DNA of 64,000 nucleotides from Pseudomonas fildesensis (GCF_001050345.1 NZ_LFMW01000012.1:62001-126000); one strand, 5' to 3'; shown: positions 25,319 to 34,255, counted from the first letter of the stretch. Notes: generated by a model not told the origin, from the sequence alone. Numbers and translations: made by a program.

Positions 25319-26257
25319 TCAGTCTTCGAACTGGCGCCGCTCGTTTTCGATGGCTTCGGCCAGGGCGCGGGCTTCGTCCTCTTCATCGTTCAACGGCGGC
25401 TGCTCGAGGGCTGCGACGGCGGCAAGCAGTTTCTCGCGGGCTTCGGCGACGCCGAGGATGTCTTCCTCGGGCTCGGGCTCGGGTTCAACTTCGACCGCAG
25501 GCTCCGTTTCAACGTTCACCTCCGCTTCCGGCTCGACAGCACCGTCACGCAGCAAATCGTCGAAGTCGGTCTTGATTCCCAGCTCCATGTCGTCCAGTTC
25601 CAGCAACAAGGTGTGGAAACTGGTTTCGTCCTTCGGCTCTTCCGGCTCGGCAGTAGCGTCGGCCAGTTCCTGCAAACTCGCAGGGACCGGGGCGTCGTCG
25701 AAGTCGAGCACCGGCTCGACTTCCATTTCGCGCAGTTCGGCCAGAGGCGGCAGGTCGTCTAGGTTCTTCAGGTTGAAGTGGTCGAGGAACACCTTGGTGG
25801 TGGCGAACATCGCCGGTTTGCCGGGCACGTCGCGGTAGCCGACGATACGAATCCATTCGCGCTCCAGCAGCGTCTTGACGATATGGCTGTTGACCGCCAC
25901 GCCCCGCACGTCCTCGATCTCGCCCCGGGTGATCGGCTGGCGATAGGCGATCAGCGCCATGGTCTCCAGCATCGCCCGTGAATAACGCTGTGGGCGTTCT
26001 TCCCACAAGCGGCCGACCCACGGGGAAAATTTCTCACGGATCTGCAGGCGATAACCCGACGCTACTTCGCGCAGTTCAAAGGCACGGCCGTCGCAGGACT
26101 TGCGCAAAATCTCCAGCGCCTTCTTGAACACCGGCGGTTCCGGACGTTCGGCTTCTTCAAAGAGTTCGAACAGGCGCTCCAGGGATTGCGGCTTACCCGA
26201 GGCCAGAAGAAAGGCCTCCAGCAGCGGGGCCAGTTCGCGGGGTTCAGTCAGATTCAT
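25319..26257 (-). CDS. scpB: Segregation and condensation protein B
   Basis: 312-aa partner of ScpA in the SMC-ScpAB condensin-like complex, which compacts and segregates chromosomes. The two winged-helix domains occupy about residues 1-180 (LAPLLEAFLLASGKPQSLERL; ALIAYRQPITRGEIEDVRGVAVNS). A long acidic C-terminal extension (PEAEVNVETEPAVEVEPEPE and more Glu runs) is unusual compared with the ~190-aa ScpB of Gram-positives but common in pseudomonads. 12 bases separate it from scpA. Confidence 0.93.
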   Translation of the reverse strand: MNLTEPRELAPLLEAFLLASGKPQSLERLFELFEEAERPEPPVFKKALEILRKSCDGRAFELREVASGYRLQIREKFSPWVGRLWEERPQRYSRAMLETMALIAYRQPITRGEIEDVRGVAVNSHIVKTLLEREWIRIVGYRDVPGKPAMFATTKVFLDHFNLKNLDDLPPLAELREMEVEPVLDFDDAPVPASLQELADATAEPEEPKDETSFHTLLLELDDMELGIKTDFDDLLRDGAVEPEAEVNVETEPAVEVEPEPEPEEDILGVAEAREKLLAAVAALEQPPLNDEEDEARALAEAIENERRQFED

Positions 26258-26269
26258 CGATTCAGCTCT

Positions 26270-27088
26270 TTATTCGGCTCGCGCCCGCACGTGGATAGCC
26301 GCAAAAGGCTCATTCTGGACCAACTCGACCAAGGATTCCTTGACCAGTTCGAGGACCGCCATAAAGGTCACCACCACCCCCAAGCGCCCTTCCTCTTTGG
26401 TAAACAGCTCGACAAACGGCACAAACCCCCCGCCCTTGAGGCGTTCCAGCACATCACTCATGCGCTCGCGGGTCGACAGGGCCTCGCGGCTGACCTGGTG
26501 ATGTTCAAACATGTCACCACGGCGCAGCACTTCGGCCATGGACATCAACAGTTCTTCCAGGCTCACGTCCGGCAACAACTTGCGCGCACGGGCTTCCGGG
26601 GCGTCGAGCTTGGGCACCACCACGTCGCGACCAACGCGACTCAAGCCGTCGATGCCTTCGGCAGCGGCCTTGAAGCGTTCGTACTCCTGCAGGCGGCGGA
26701 TCAGTTCGGCGCGCGGGTCATCCTCTTCGGCTTCGATCGTCTCCGAGCGCGGCAACAGCATGCGCGACTTGATCTCGGCGAGCATGGCGGCCATCACCAG
26801 GTACTCGGCGGCCAGTTCCAGGCGCACCGACTGCATCAGCTCGACATACCCCATGTACTGGCGGGTGATTTCCGCCACGGGGATGTCGAGAATGTTGATG
26901 TTCTGTTTGCGGATCAGGTACAGCAGCAAGTCCAGCGGGCCTTCGAAGGCTTCAAGGAAGACTTCCAGCGCATCCGGCGGGATGTACAAATCCAGCGGCA
27001 TTTCCAGCACGGCCTGGCCGTAGACCATGGCAAACGGCAGTTCCTGCTGCGCACCCGCCTGGCTGTCGACGGTTTCCACGACCGACAT
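26270..27088 (-). CDS. scpA: Segregation and condensation protein A
   Basis: 272-aa kleisin subunit of the SMC-ScpAB complex. The kleisin N-terminus EVFLEAFEGPLDLLLYLIRKQNINILDIPVAEITRQYMGY (residues 42-81, positions only approximate) is diagnostic. Its ATG at 27088 directly abuts the yciO stop (TGAATG), indicating translational coupling. Confidence 0.93.
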   Translation of the reverse strand: MSVVETVDSQAGAQQELPFAMVYGQAVLEMPLDLYIPPDALEVFLEAFEGPLDLLLYLIRKQNINILDIPVAEITRQYMGYVELMQSVRLELAAEYLVMAAMLAEIKSRMLLPRSETIEAEEDDPRAELIRRLQEYERFKAAAEGIDGLSRVGRDVVVPKLDAPEARARKLLPDVSLEELLMSMAEVLRRGDMFEHHQVSREALSTRERMSDVLERLKGGGFVPFVELFTKEEGRLGVVVTFMAVLELVKESLVELVQNEPFAAIHVRARAE

Positions 27089-27718
27089 TCAGGCCTCGAC
27101 CATAAACGGGGTCGGGTCGCCGCAGCCCACACGCACCACTTCCGGCTCGCCATCGGCCAGGTTGATCACCGTAGAGGCTTTGCCGCCGCCGAAACCGCCG
27201 TCGATGATCAGGTCCACCTGCTTTTCCAGCAGTTGGCGCATTTCGTAGGGGTCTTCCAGCGGCTCGGTGTCGCCCGGCATGATCAACGACACGCTCATCA
27301 GCGGCTCACCCAACTCGGCGAGCAACGCCAGGGCAATCGGGTGCTCCGGCACACGCAGGCCAATGGTGCGCTTTTTCGGGTGCAGCAACAGGCGCGGCAC
27401 TTCGCGGGTGGCGTTGAGAATAAAGGTGTAAGGGCCGGGCGTGTGGGCCTTGAGCAGGCGGAACGTGCCGGTGTCGACCTTGGCGAACAGCCCCAACTGG
27501 GACAGGTCGCTGCAGATCAGCGCGAAGTTGTGATTCTTGTCCAGGTCACGCAAGCGCCTGACCCGCTCCACGGCGCCCTTGTCGCCGATCTGGCAACCGA
27601 TGGCGTAGGACGAGTCCGTTGGATAGATCACCACACCGCCGGCGCGAATGATCTCCACGGCCTGTTTGATCAGGCGAGGTTGAGGGTTTTCCGGATGAAT
27701 CTGGAAGAATTGACTCAC
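27089..27718 (-). CDS. yciO: YciO/Sua5-YrdC family protein (threonylcarbamoyl-AMP synthase-like)
   Basis: 209-aa protein strongly like E. coli YciO: MSQFFQIHPENPQPRLIKQA at the start, then VVIYPTDSSYAIGCQIGDKG and SKR-like ATP-site residues later. The Sua5/YrdC superfamily makes threonylcarbamoyl-AMP for tRNA t6A; YciO itself is a paralogue with a weaker or different role. Start is GTG at 27718, with AGG 8 bases upstream; longer readings lack such a site. Between the PHP gene and scpA. Confidence 0.9.
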   Translation of the reverse strand: MSQFFQIHPENPQPRLIKQAVEIIRAGGVVIYPTDSSYAIGCQIGDKGAVERVRRLRDLDKNHNFALICSDLSQLGLFAKVDTGTFRLLKAHTPGPYTFILNATREVPRLLLHPKKRTIGLRVPEHPIALALLAELGEPLMSVSLIMPGDTEPLEDPYEMRQLLEKQVDLIIDGGFGGGKASTVINLADGEPEVVRVGCGDPTPFMVEA

Positions 27719-27731
27719 GTGTTCTACCTGT

Positions 27732-28595
27732 TCAGACGGTGGCAATAATGGGGTCATGCTTGAATCGCCCCCACAAGAGCGGCAAGTCTTCCGGGACGGG
27801 GCGATACTCGCCGATCTCGGACCAGCCGCCTGGGCCATGAAAATCACTGCCGGCGCTGACCAGCAGACCAAATTCGCGGGCAAGAATCGCCAGGCTGCCC
27901 ACCTGTTCGGCGGGTTGATGCCCGTTGACCACTTCGATTGCGTGGCCGCCCGCTCCAATATAGTCGCCAATCAGCTTGCGGCGCTTGCTGCGGGTGAAAT
28001 CGTAATGCCAGGGGTGCGCCAGGCTGACCCAGGCCCCGGAGGCCCGCAGGGTCTCGACGGTGTCTTCCAGGGTCGGCCAATGCTGCTTGACGTCGCCCAA
28101 CTTGCCGGCACCCAGCCATTTGCGGAAGGCTTCGGCGCGATCCTTGACAAAACCTTCACGCACCATCCAGTCGGCAAAGTGCGGACGGGCCGGTGCATTG
28201 CCGCTATCGCCCAGCTCCTGCTGGATGGCGCGGGCGCCTTCGAGGGCGTTGGGCATGCCTTTGAGGCTGAGTTTTCGGCTTATTTCTTCGGACCGCAGCC
28301 AGCGGCCATCGTGCAATTGGGCGATGGCGGCCACCAACGCCGGGGCGTTTTGATCGAAGCCGTAGCCAAGCACATGGATGGTTGCGCCGCCCCAGGTGCA
28401 GGACAATTCAACGCCGTTGACCAGTTGCATGCCCAGGGCATGCGCCGCCGTACGGGCCTCGTCGAGGCCTTCGAGGGTGTCGTGGTCGGTCAACGACAGG
28501 ACTCGCACGCCTTTTTCAAACGCACGCGCAACCAGTACCGCGGGCGCGAGAGCGCCGTCGGAGGCCGTGCTGTGGCAGTGCAAATCAACATTCAC
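27732..28595 (-). CDS. PHP-domain phosphoesterase (YciV/RNase AM-like)
   Basis: 287-aa metal-dependent phosphoesterase. PHP motifs are visible: DLHCHSTASDG (residues 4-14), TDHDT, GVELSC, ARPHFA, AHPWHY and SDFHGP. The family includes 3',5'-nucleotide bisphosphate phosphatase and the 5'-3' exonuclease RNase AM (YciV). Start GTG at 28595 is chosen because the conserved core begins right after it and GAGG lies upstream. First gene of the yciO-scpA-scpB-DUF1289-rluB run; divergent from yciB. Confidence 0.87.
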   Translation of the reverse strand: MNVDLHCHSTASDGALAPAVLVARAFEKGVRVLSLTDHDTLEGLDEARTAAHALGMQLVNGVELSCTWGGATIHVLGYGFDQNAPALVAAIAQLHDGRWLRSEEISRKLSLKGMPNALEGARAIQQELGDSGNAPARPHFADWMVREGFVKDRAEAFRKWLGAGKLGDVKQHWPTLEDTVETLRASGAWVSLAHPWHYDFTRSKRRKLIGDYIGAGGHAIEVVNGHQPAEQVGSLAILAREFGLLVSAGSDFHGPGGWSEIGEYRPVPEDLPLLWGRFKHDPIIATV

Positions 28596-28682
28596 GGGAG
28601 TGTGTAACCTCAAGTCAGCTGGCGCTTTCGCTACCAAGGATGTTTGTTATTATGCCGCCACATCCAGCTTCTGGCTCTTACT

Positions 28683-29279
28683 GTGAAACAATTCATCGAC
28701 TTCATCCCGCTGTTGCTGTTTTTCATCGTTTACAAACTCGACCCTCGGGTCATCGATATCGCCGGCCATGAGCTGTCATTCGGAGGCATCTACAGTGCCA
28801 CCGCAGTACTGATCATCAGCTCGCTCGTGGTCTACGGCGCCCTCTTCATCTCCCAGCGCAAACTGGAAAAAAGCCAATGGCTGACCCTGGTCGCGTGCCT
28901 GGTCTTCGGTAGCCTGACCCTGGCCTTCCACAGCGAAACCTTCCTTAAATGGAAAGCCCCGGTGGTGAACTGGCTGTTCGCCCTGGCCTTCATCGGCAGC
29001 CACTTCATCGGTGATCGCCTGCTGATCAAGCGGATCATGGGCCACGCACTGACCCTGCCGGAGCCGGTCTGGACGCGTTTGAACGTAGCCTGGATCGTAT
29101 TTTTCCTGTTCTGCGGCGCCGCCAACCTGTTCGTGGCCTTTACCTTCCAGAGCTACTGGGTCGACTTCAAAGTGTTCGGCAGCCTGGGCATGACCTTGTT
29201 GTTCCTGGTTGGCCAAGGCATCTACCTGTCGCGCCACCTGCATGACACCGACCCTACTACGCCGAAAACCGAGGACTGA
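28683..29279 (+). CDS. yciB: Inner-membrane septation-associated protein YciB/IspZ
   Basis: 198-aa protein with about five membrane helices; the N-terminus KQFIDFIPLLLFFIVYK and the VFGSLTLAFHSETFLKWKAPVV region identify YciB, which contributes to cell envelope integrity and division. Start is GTG at 28683; no good ribosome site is seen. Stop and the yciI ATG are one base apart. Confidence 0.92.
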   Translation: MKQFIDFIPLLLFFIVYKLDPRVIDIAGHELSFGGIYSATAVLIISSLVVYGALFISQRKLEKSQWLTLVACLVFGSLTLAFHSETFLKWKAPVVNWLFALAFIGSHFIGDRLLIKRIMGHALTLPEPVWTRLNVAWIVFFLFCGAANLFVAFTFQSYWVDFKVFGSLGMTLLFLVGQGIYLSRHLHDTDPTTPKTED

Positions 29280-29280
29280 C

Positions 29281-29580
29281 ATGCTCTACGCCATCATTGC
29301 TACCGACGTCGCCAACTCGCTGGAAAAACGCCTGAGCGTGCGCCCCGCCCACGTCGAACGCCTGAAAGTGCTGCAAACCGAAGGCCGCATCGTGCTCGCC
29401 GGCCCGCACCCGGCGGTCGACAGCAATGACCCGGGCGAGGCCGGTTTCACCGGCAGCCTGATCGTCGCCGAGTTCGCGTCCCTGGCCGATGCCAAGGCCT
29501 GGGCCGATGCTGACCCGTATGTAGCGGCGGGCGTCTACGCCAATGTCGTGGTCAAGCCGTTCAAGCAAGTCCTGCCTTGA
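29281..29580 (+). CDS. yciI: YciI family protein
   Basis: 99-aa protein with the YCII dimeric alpha/beta-barrel signature: MLYAIIATDVANSLEKRL, RLKVLQTEGRIVLAGP and DPYVAAGVYANVVVKPF. Conserved His (AHVERL) and Asp are present as in Haemophilus HI0828-type proteins; a biochemical role is not firmly known. Coupled to yciB. Confidence 0.92.
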   Translation: MLYAIIATDVANSLEKRLSVRPAHVERLKVLQTEGRIVLAGPHPAVDSNDPGEAGFTGSLIVAEFASLADAKAWADADPYVAAGVYANVVVKPFKQVLP

Positions 29581-29700
29581 CCTACCTTTGTTGAACCCGG
29601 TCGCGCCGAACCAATTGCGTTCGGCGCGCTCCTAATTGCTCATTATTCCCGGTAACCTGCCGACAACGTTCTGAATATTCGTGTGGAATCAGGAGTTCCG

Positions 29701-30108
29701 ATGCGCTTACGTCAGTTGTGTCTGTTGGCAGTGTTAATGATCGGGGCTACGGCCCACGCTGAAGAAACCTCGAACACCGGCAGTTCCACGCCCCTGTCCT
29801 TGAGTGCCGGCAGCCAGATCACCGAATTGCAGCAACGCTTGAAAGAAAGCGAACGGCTGCGTGAAGAACTGAGCAAGCAACTGCAAACCGCAGACGCCGC
29901 ACGCGAAAGTGCTCAACTGAATCGCTTGCGCCAGGAGAACCAACGCCTGGCCCAGCAACTCAAAGAGACACAGGGCGGCGCCTTGACCCGATGGCTGACC
30001 GAGCAACAGCAGTGGTTCGTCACCGGTGGGGCCGTCGCGCTGATCGCCTTGCTGTGCGGGATCTTCGCCAGCGGTGGGCACCGTCGCCGTCGACAATGGC
30101 TAAATTGA
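29701..30108 (+). CDS. Hypothetical coiled-coil membrane protein upstream of cpxR
   Basis: 135 aa. Signal-like N-terminus (MRLRQLCLLAVLMIGATAHAEE, cleavage after AHA near residue 20), a coiled coil at about 40-95 (LQQRLKESERLREELSKQL and on), one membrane helix (WFVTGGAVALIALLCGIFASG) and a basic RRRR tail inside. This topology resembles the C-terminal part of YgiM-type proteins without the SH3 domain. It stops 7 bases before cpxR, so it is probably in the same operon; an accessory role in envelope sensing is only a guess. AGGAG precedes the ATG. Confidence 0.75.
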   Translation: MRLRQLCLLAVLMIGATAHAEETSNTGSSTPLSLSAGSQITELQQRLKESERLREELSKQLQTADAARESAQLNRLRQENQRLAQQLKETQGGALTRWLTEQQQWFVTGGAVALIALLCGIFASGGHRRRRQWLN

Positions 30109-30115
30109 GTGAGTC

Positions 30116-30793
30116 ATGAGCGAGCTGTTACTGATAGATGATGACCAGGAGCTCTGCGAGCTGCTGACCAGTTGGTTGAGCCAGGAAGGCTTCCAGGTGC
30201 GCGCCTGCCACGACGGTTTGAGCGCCCGCAAAGCCTTGGCCGACACCGCTCCGGCAGCGGTGGTACTCGACGTGATGCTGCCCGACGGCAGCGGCCTGGA
30301 GTTGCTCAAACAATTGCGCAACGACCACCCGGAATTGCCCGTGCTGATGCTCTCGGCCCGTGGCGAACCGCTGGACCGCATCCTCGGCCTGGAGTTGGGC
30401 GCCGACGATTACCTGGCCAAGCCCTGCGACCCGCGCGAACTGACCGCCCGCCTGCGCGCCGTATTACGCCGCAGCCACCCGGCCGCCGTGTCGAGCCAAC
30501 TGGAATTGGGCGACCTGTGCTTCAGCCCGGTGCGCGGCGTGGTCAGCATCGATGATCAGGAATTCACCCTCACCGTCTCCGAAAGCCGCCTGCTCGAAGC
30601 CTTGCTGCGCCAGCCTGGCGAGCCGCTGGATAAACAGGAACTGGCGCAGATCGCCCTGGGCCGCAAACTGACCCTTTACGATCGCAGCCTGGACATGCAC
30701 GTGAGCAACCTGCGCAAAAAAATCGGCCCGCACCAGGATGGCCGGCCACGGATCGTGGCGTTGCGCAGTCGCGGCTACTATTACAGCCTTTGA
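30116..30793 (+). CDS. cpxR: Two-component response regulator CpxR-like
   Basis: 225-aa OmpR-family DNA-binding response regulator. The receiver domain has the acidic pocket (IDDDQE), phospho-acceptor Asp52 (VVLDVMLPDG) and the conserved Lys (YLAKPCDP). The C-terminal winged helix ends in LYDRSLDMHVSNLRKKIG and LRSRGYYYSL. Together with the Spy/CpxP-like gene and the kinase downstream it forms the Cpx envelope-stress system; in P. aeruginosa CpxR controls efflux and envelope genes. Confidence 0.9.
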   Translation: MSELLLIDDDQELCELLTSWLSQEGFQVRACHDGLSARKALADTAPAAVVLDVMLPDGSGLELLKQLRNDHPELPVLMLSARGEPLDRILGLELGADDYLAKPCDPRELTARLRAVLRRSHPAAVSSQLELGDLCFSPVRGVVSIDDQEFTLTVSESRLLEALLRQPGEPLDKQELAQIALGRKLTLYDRSLDMHVSNLRKKIGPHQDGRPRIVALRSRGYYYSL

Positions 30794-30794
30794 A

Positions 30795-30872
30795 GCAGCC
30801 GCAAGCTTCAAGCCTTAAGCTGCAAGCGAAAACGCTCCACTTGCAGCTTAAGGCTTGCAGCTTGCAACTGCC
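30795..30872. repeat. AGCTGCAAG-type inverted repeat, copy 2
   Basis: Near-perfect inverted repeat: GCAAGCTTCAAGCCTTAAGC TGCAAG on the left and CTTGCAGCTTAAGGCTTGCA GCTTGC on the right around a ~15-base loop. It follows the cpxR stop by one base and can act as a terminator-like or mRNA-stabilising hairpin. Confidence 0.85.
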
Positions 30873-30880
30873 GCCCTCCC

Positions 30881-30896
30881 CTTACCAAACCTTTAC
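30881..30896 (-). promoter_or_regulatory. CpxR-box-like site upstream of the cpxP-like gene
   Basis: CTTACCAAACCTTTAC on the plus strand, i.e. GTAAA-N6-GTAAG on the minus strand; enteric CpxR boxes are GTAAA-N5-GTAAA. It lies about 80 bases before the cpxP-like ATG, where autoregulation would be expected. The spacing differs by one base. Confidence 0.4.
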
Positions 30897-30976
30897 CCTC
30901 CCCTGACCGCCGCTGACCTTGATCTCCGTAATCTACTCACATCCGGACTCACCGGAATAGAGACAGGAGAATCACC

Positions 30977-31441
30977 ATGCGCAAGACCCTAATCGCTCTG
31001 ATGTTCGCCGCTGCCCTGCCTACCGTTGCCATGGCCGCCATGCCCGAAGGCCCAGGCCCGATGGGCGGTCCTGAAGGCCACATGATGGGTGGCCCGGGCC
31101 ACGGCGGTGAACACGGTCCGCGTGGCAAAGGTGGCCCGTTCAGCCAGCTGGACCTGAGCAAGGAACAGCGCCAGCAGATCGGCAGGCTGATGGGCGACCA
31201 ATGGCACGCTCGCAAAGACCTGGTCAAAAAGTACCTGGACAAACTCCCGGCCGCTGACCAGAAAGCCATGCAAGACGAAATGGCTGCCGGCAAGCAGAAA
31301 ACTCAGGCGGATATCCGCGCAGTGCTGAAACCCGATCAACAGAAGAAGTTCGACGAGATCGTCAAGAAGCAAGAACAGCGCCGCGCCGAGTGGAAGGAAT
31401 TCCAGGCCTGGAAAGCGCAACAGCCGCAAAAAGCGCAATAA
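30977..31441 (+). CDS. cpxP: Spy/CpxP-like periplasmic protein
   Basis: 154-aa periplasmic protein. Signal peptide MRKTLIALMFAAALPTVAMAA, then a Gly/Pro/His/Met-rich segment (HMMGGPGHGGEHG) that may bind metal, then a mostly helical domain rich in Lys/Gln with LSKEQRQQIGRLM and LKPDQQKKFDEI, degenerate LTxxQ motifs of the Spy/CpxP family. Such proteins act as chaperones and inhibit CpxA. A hairpin terminator follows before cpxA. Confidence 0.82.
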   Translation: MRKTLIALMFAAALPTVAMAAMPEGPGPMGGPEGHMMGGPGHGGEHGPRGKGGPFSQLDLSKEQRQQIGRLMGDQWHARKDLVKKYLDKLPAADQKAMQDEMAAGKQKTQADIRAVLKPDQQKKFDEIVKKQEQRRAEWKEFQAWKAQQPQKAQ

Positions 31442-31461
31442 TGCCCCCGCGTTAACGCTCC

Positions 31462-31493
31462 CAGCCCAGTGGCCCACGCCACTGGGCTTTTCC
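31462..31493 (+). terminator. Hairpin/attenuator between cpxP-like gene and cpxA
   Basis: AGCCCAGTGG / CCACTGGGCT stem with a short loop, followed by TTTT. It lies inside the presumed operon, so it may partly terminate and keep cpxA expression below that of the cpxP-like gene. Confidence 0.75.
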
Positions 31494-31509
31494 TGTTTGA
31501 GGGTTTCCT

Positions 31510-32853
31510 GTGCGTTCATTATTCTGGCGCATCCTGGCCAGTTTCTGGCTGGCCATCGCCTTGGTTGCCGGGCTGTCGATCCTGCTTGGGCACATGCTTA
31601 ATCAAGATGCCTGGATTCTCAGCCGCCACCCCGGCCTCAATAACCTGGCCGAAGAGTGGACCCAACTCTACGAAGCCCAGGGCGAGGACGCTGCGCAGGA
31701 CTTGCTGCAACAGCGCAAGCGCCAGTACCACATCGACGTGCAAGTGCTGAACGAAAGCGGCGAGCCCGTGGTGCGCGGCACCTTCCCGCGCCGCGCCGCC
31801 GCCTTCGAAGCACGGCAGAACGACAACAAGGACGGCCACCTGCCCTGGCGGCGCCTGACCGCCGAGTACACCAGCGACAAGACCGGCGACACCTACCTGC
31901 TGATCTACCGCATCCCCCACCCGGAACTGGACGCCTGGCACCGCAGCAGCCTGGTCTGGCCGTTGAGCGCGCTGGCGATTGCCCTGGTGGTGCTGACCCT
32001 GTTCAGCCTGCTGGTGACGCTGTCCATCACCCGCCCGTTGAGCCGCCTGCGCGGTGCGGTGCATGACCTCGGCCAGGCCACCTACCAGCAAAACAGCCTG
32101 GCGCGCCTGGCCAACCGGCGCGATGAGTTCGGCGTGCTGGCCACCGACTTCAACCGTATGGGCGCCCGCCTGCAGAGCCTCATCGGCAGCCAGCGCCAAC
32201 TGCTGCGGGACGTGTCCCACGAACTGCGCTCGCCGCTGGCCCGCTTGCGTATCGCCCTGGCCCTGGCCGAACGCGCCAGCCCCGAAGAGCGCGAGAAACT
32301 CTGGCCGCGCCTGACCCGCGAATGCGACCGTCTCGAAGCGCTGATCAGCGAGATTCTGGTACTGGCCCGCGTCGATGCCGACAACGCCAGCGCTGAAGAA
32401 GTCGACCTCACCCCGCTGCTCAAGACCCTGCAAAAAGACGCCCAGCTCAGCGCGCCTGACCAGGTGGTGCACCTCACCGCCGAAACCGATCTGCACCTCA
32501 AGGGCTGGCCGACCATGATCGAACGCGCTGTGGATAACCTGCTGCGCAATGCCCAGCGTTTCAATCCGGTAGGCCAACCGATCGAGTTACAGGCCCAACG
32601 CCAGGGCGAACGGATTTTGATCAGCGTGCGCGATCACGGCCCCGGCGTGGAAGCCGAGCACCTCAGCCTGCTGGGCGAACCGTTCTATCGCGCGCCCGGC
32701 CAGACCGCCCAGGGCCACGGCCTGGGCCTGGCGATTGCACGGCGCGCAGCGGAGCGCCATGGCGGCCGCCTGATTCTGGCCAATCATGCCAACGGTGGTT
32801 TTATTGCAAGTCTCGACCTGCCCTTGGAGCCTGGGGTTGTCACACCGGTGTGA
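31510..32853 (+). CDS. cpxA: Two-component sensor kinase CpxA-like
   Basis: 447-aa membrane histidine kinase. First membrane helix at about residues 7-27, a ~125-residue periplasmic sensor, second helix around 155-178, a HAMP linker, and the dimerisation domain with phospho-acceptor His237 in RDVSHELRSPLARLR. The ATPase domain has the N-box (DNLLRNAQRF), G1 (DHGPGV) and G2 (GHGLGLAIARR). Start is GTG at 31510 with GAGGG upstream. Partner of CpxR. Confidence 0.9.
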   Translation: MRSLFWRILASFWLAIALVAGLSILLGHMLNQDAWILSRHPGLNNLAEEWTQLYEAQGEDAAQDLLQQRKRQYHIDVQVLNESGEPVVRGTFPRRAAAFEARQNDNKDGHLPWRRLTAEYTSDKTGDTYLLIYRIPHPELDAWHRSSLVWPLSALAIALVVLTLFSLLVTLSITRPLSRLRGAVHDLGQATYQQNSLARLANRRDEFGVLATDFNRMGARLQSLIGSQRQLLRDVSHELRSPLARLRIALALAERASPEEREKLWPRLTRECDRLEALISEILVLARVDADNASAEEVDLTPLLKTLQKDAQLSAPDQVVHLTAETDLHLKGWPTMIERAVDNLLRNAQRFNPVGQPIELQAQRQGERILISVRDHGPGVEAEHLSLLGEPFYRAPGQTAQGHGLGLAIARRAAERHGGRLILANHANGGFIASLDLPLEPGVVTPV

Positions 32854-32892
32854 TGATCTTTTTAGTGGCCCTTCTCTTACGGAGGGCCTTTG

Positions 32893-34242
32893 ATGACTGA
32901 CCTGCTGACTCCCATCCAAGCCGCACTCGATCTACCGCAAACGCCGCTGACCTTTACCGAGGCCGGCGCCCTGCCCTCGACCTTCGCCGTGACCGACCTG
33001 GCCAGCGCCAGCATCAGCGCCGCCGGCCAGGCCGTCGCCCAACTGATCCAGCATCAGACCGGGCGCTTGCCCAGCGTCAGTGTCGACCGGCGCCTTGCTT
33101 CCTTCTGGTTCTCGTCGTCGATTCGCCCGGTGGGCTGGCAAGTGCCACCGCTGTGGGACCCGGTGGCCGGTGACTATGCCAGCGCCGACGGCTGGATTCG
33201 CTTGCACACCAACGCGCCCCATCACCGTGCCGCCGCCGAACGGGTGCTCGGCAAGGTTGTCGACCGCGCCGAGATGGCCAGCAAGGTCGCCGCCTGGAAC
33301 GCCGCCGAACTGGAGCAGACGATTGCCGATGAAGGCGGTTGTGCCGCGCAGATGCGTTCCTCGCAGGCCTGGCTGACTCATCCGCAGGGTCTGGCGGTGA
33401 ATGCCGAGGATCTGGTCCAGCGCCAGACCTTCGAAACCCTCACCGACAAACCCTGGCTCGGCTCGGTGGCGCGCCCACTGGCCGGAATCAAGGTACTGGA
33501 CCTGACCCGCGTACTGGCCGGTCCCGTGGCCAGTCGTTTCCTCGCTGGGTTGGGCGCGGATGTTCTGCGCATCGACTCACCCACCTGGAACGAACCGGGT
33601 GTGGTCCCTGAAATGACCCTGGGCAAACGCTGCGCGCGCCTTGACCTGAAAACCCCGGAAGGCCGGCAGGTTTTCGAAGGGTTGCTCAAGGACGCCGACA
33701 TCCTCTTCCACGGCTACCGCGCCGATGCCCTGGAACAACTCGGCTACACCTCCCGCGAACTGCAACACCTTGCCCCCGGCCTCATCGACGTGAGCCTCAA
33801 TGCCTACGGCTGGAGTGGCCCGTGGCGCAATCGCCGGGGGTTCGACAGCCTGGTGCAGATGAGCAGCGGGATCGCCGTTGCGGGCATGGCCTGGAAGCAG
33901 GCTGACAAACCGGTGCCACTGCCGTTGCAGGCGCTGGATCATGCAACCGGGTATTTGATGGCGGCCAGTGCGATCCAGGCGTTGAGCGAGCGATTGAAAT
34001 CCGGCCGTGGCGGCTCGGCGCGGTTGTCATTGGCGCGCACGGCGAAGTTGTTGGTGGACGCGGGTCAGGTGCCGGAACAGCCGGCGCTGCGAGCCGAAGA
34101 GGCAGAGGATCAAGGGGTGGTGGAGGAACAAACCAGTTGGGGGCCGGCGCATCGATTGTTGCCGCCGGTGACCATCAGCGGCACACCGTTGCAGTGGGAT
34201 TTGCCGGCGGGGGAATTGGGCTCGCATCGGCCGCAGTGGTGA
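32893..34242 (+). CDS. CaiB/BaiF-type (class III) CoA transferase
   Basis: 449-aa CoA transferase-like protein. The family core begins with LAGIKVLDLTRVLAGPVASRFLAGLGADVLRID (about residues 196-228), followed by LNAYGWSGPWRNRRGFDSLVQ. In well-studied members a catalytic Asp lies near the start of the core (in formyl-CoA transferase Asp169); which Asp serves here is not clear. The N-terminal ~190 residues look like a second, diverged half. The substrate is unknown; no catabolic genes adjoin it. ATG at 32893 with GGAGGG six bases upstream. Confidence 0.82.
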   Translation: MTDLLTPIQAALDLPQTPLTFTEAGALPSTFAVTDLASASISAAGQAVAQLIQHQTGRLPSVSVDRRLASFWFSSSIRPVGWQVPPLWDPVAGDYASADGWIRLHTNAPHHRAAAERVLGKVVDRAEMASKVAAWNAAELEQTIADEGGCAAQMRSSQAWLTHPQGLAVNAEDLVQRQTFETLTDKPWLGSVARPLAGIKVLDLTRVLAGPVASRFLAGLGADVLRIDSPTWNEPGVVPEMTLGKRCARLDLKTPEGRQVFEGLLKDADILFHGYRADALEQLGYTSRELQHLAPGLIDVSLNAYGWSGPWRNRRGFDSLVQMSSGIAVAGMAWKQADKPVPLPLQALDHATGYLMAASAIQALSERLKSGRGGSARLSLARTAKLLVDAGQVPEQPALRAEEAEDQGVVEEQTSWGPAHRLLPPVTISGTPLQWDLPAGELGSHRPQW

Positions 34243-34255
34243 GCTGACTACCGCT

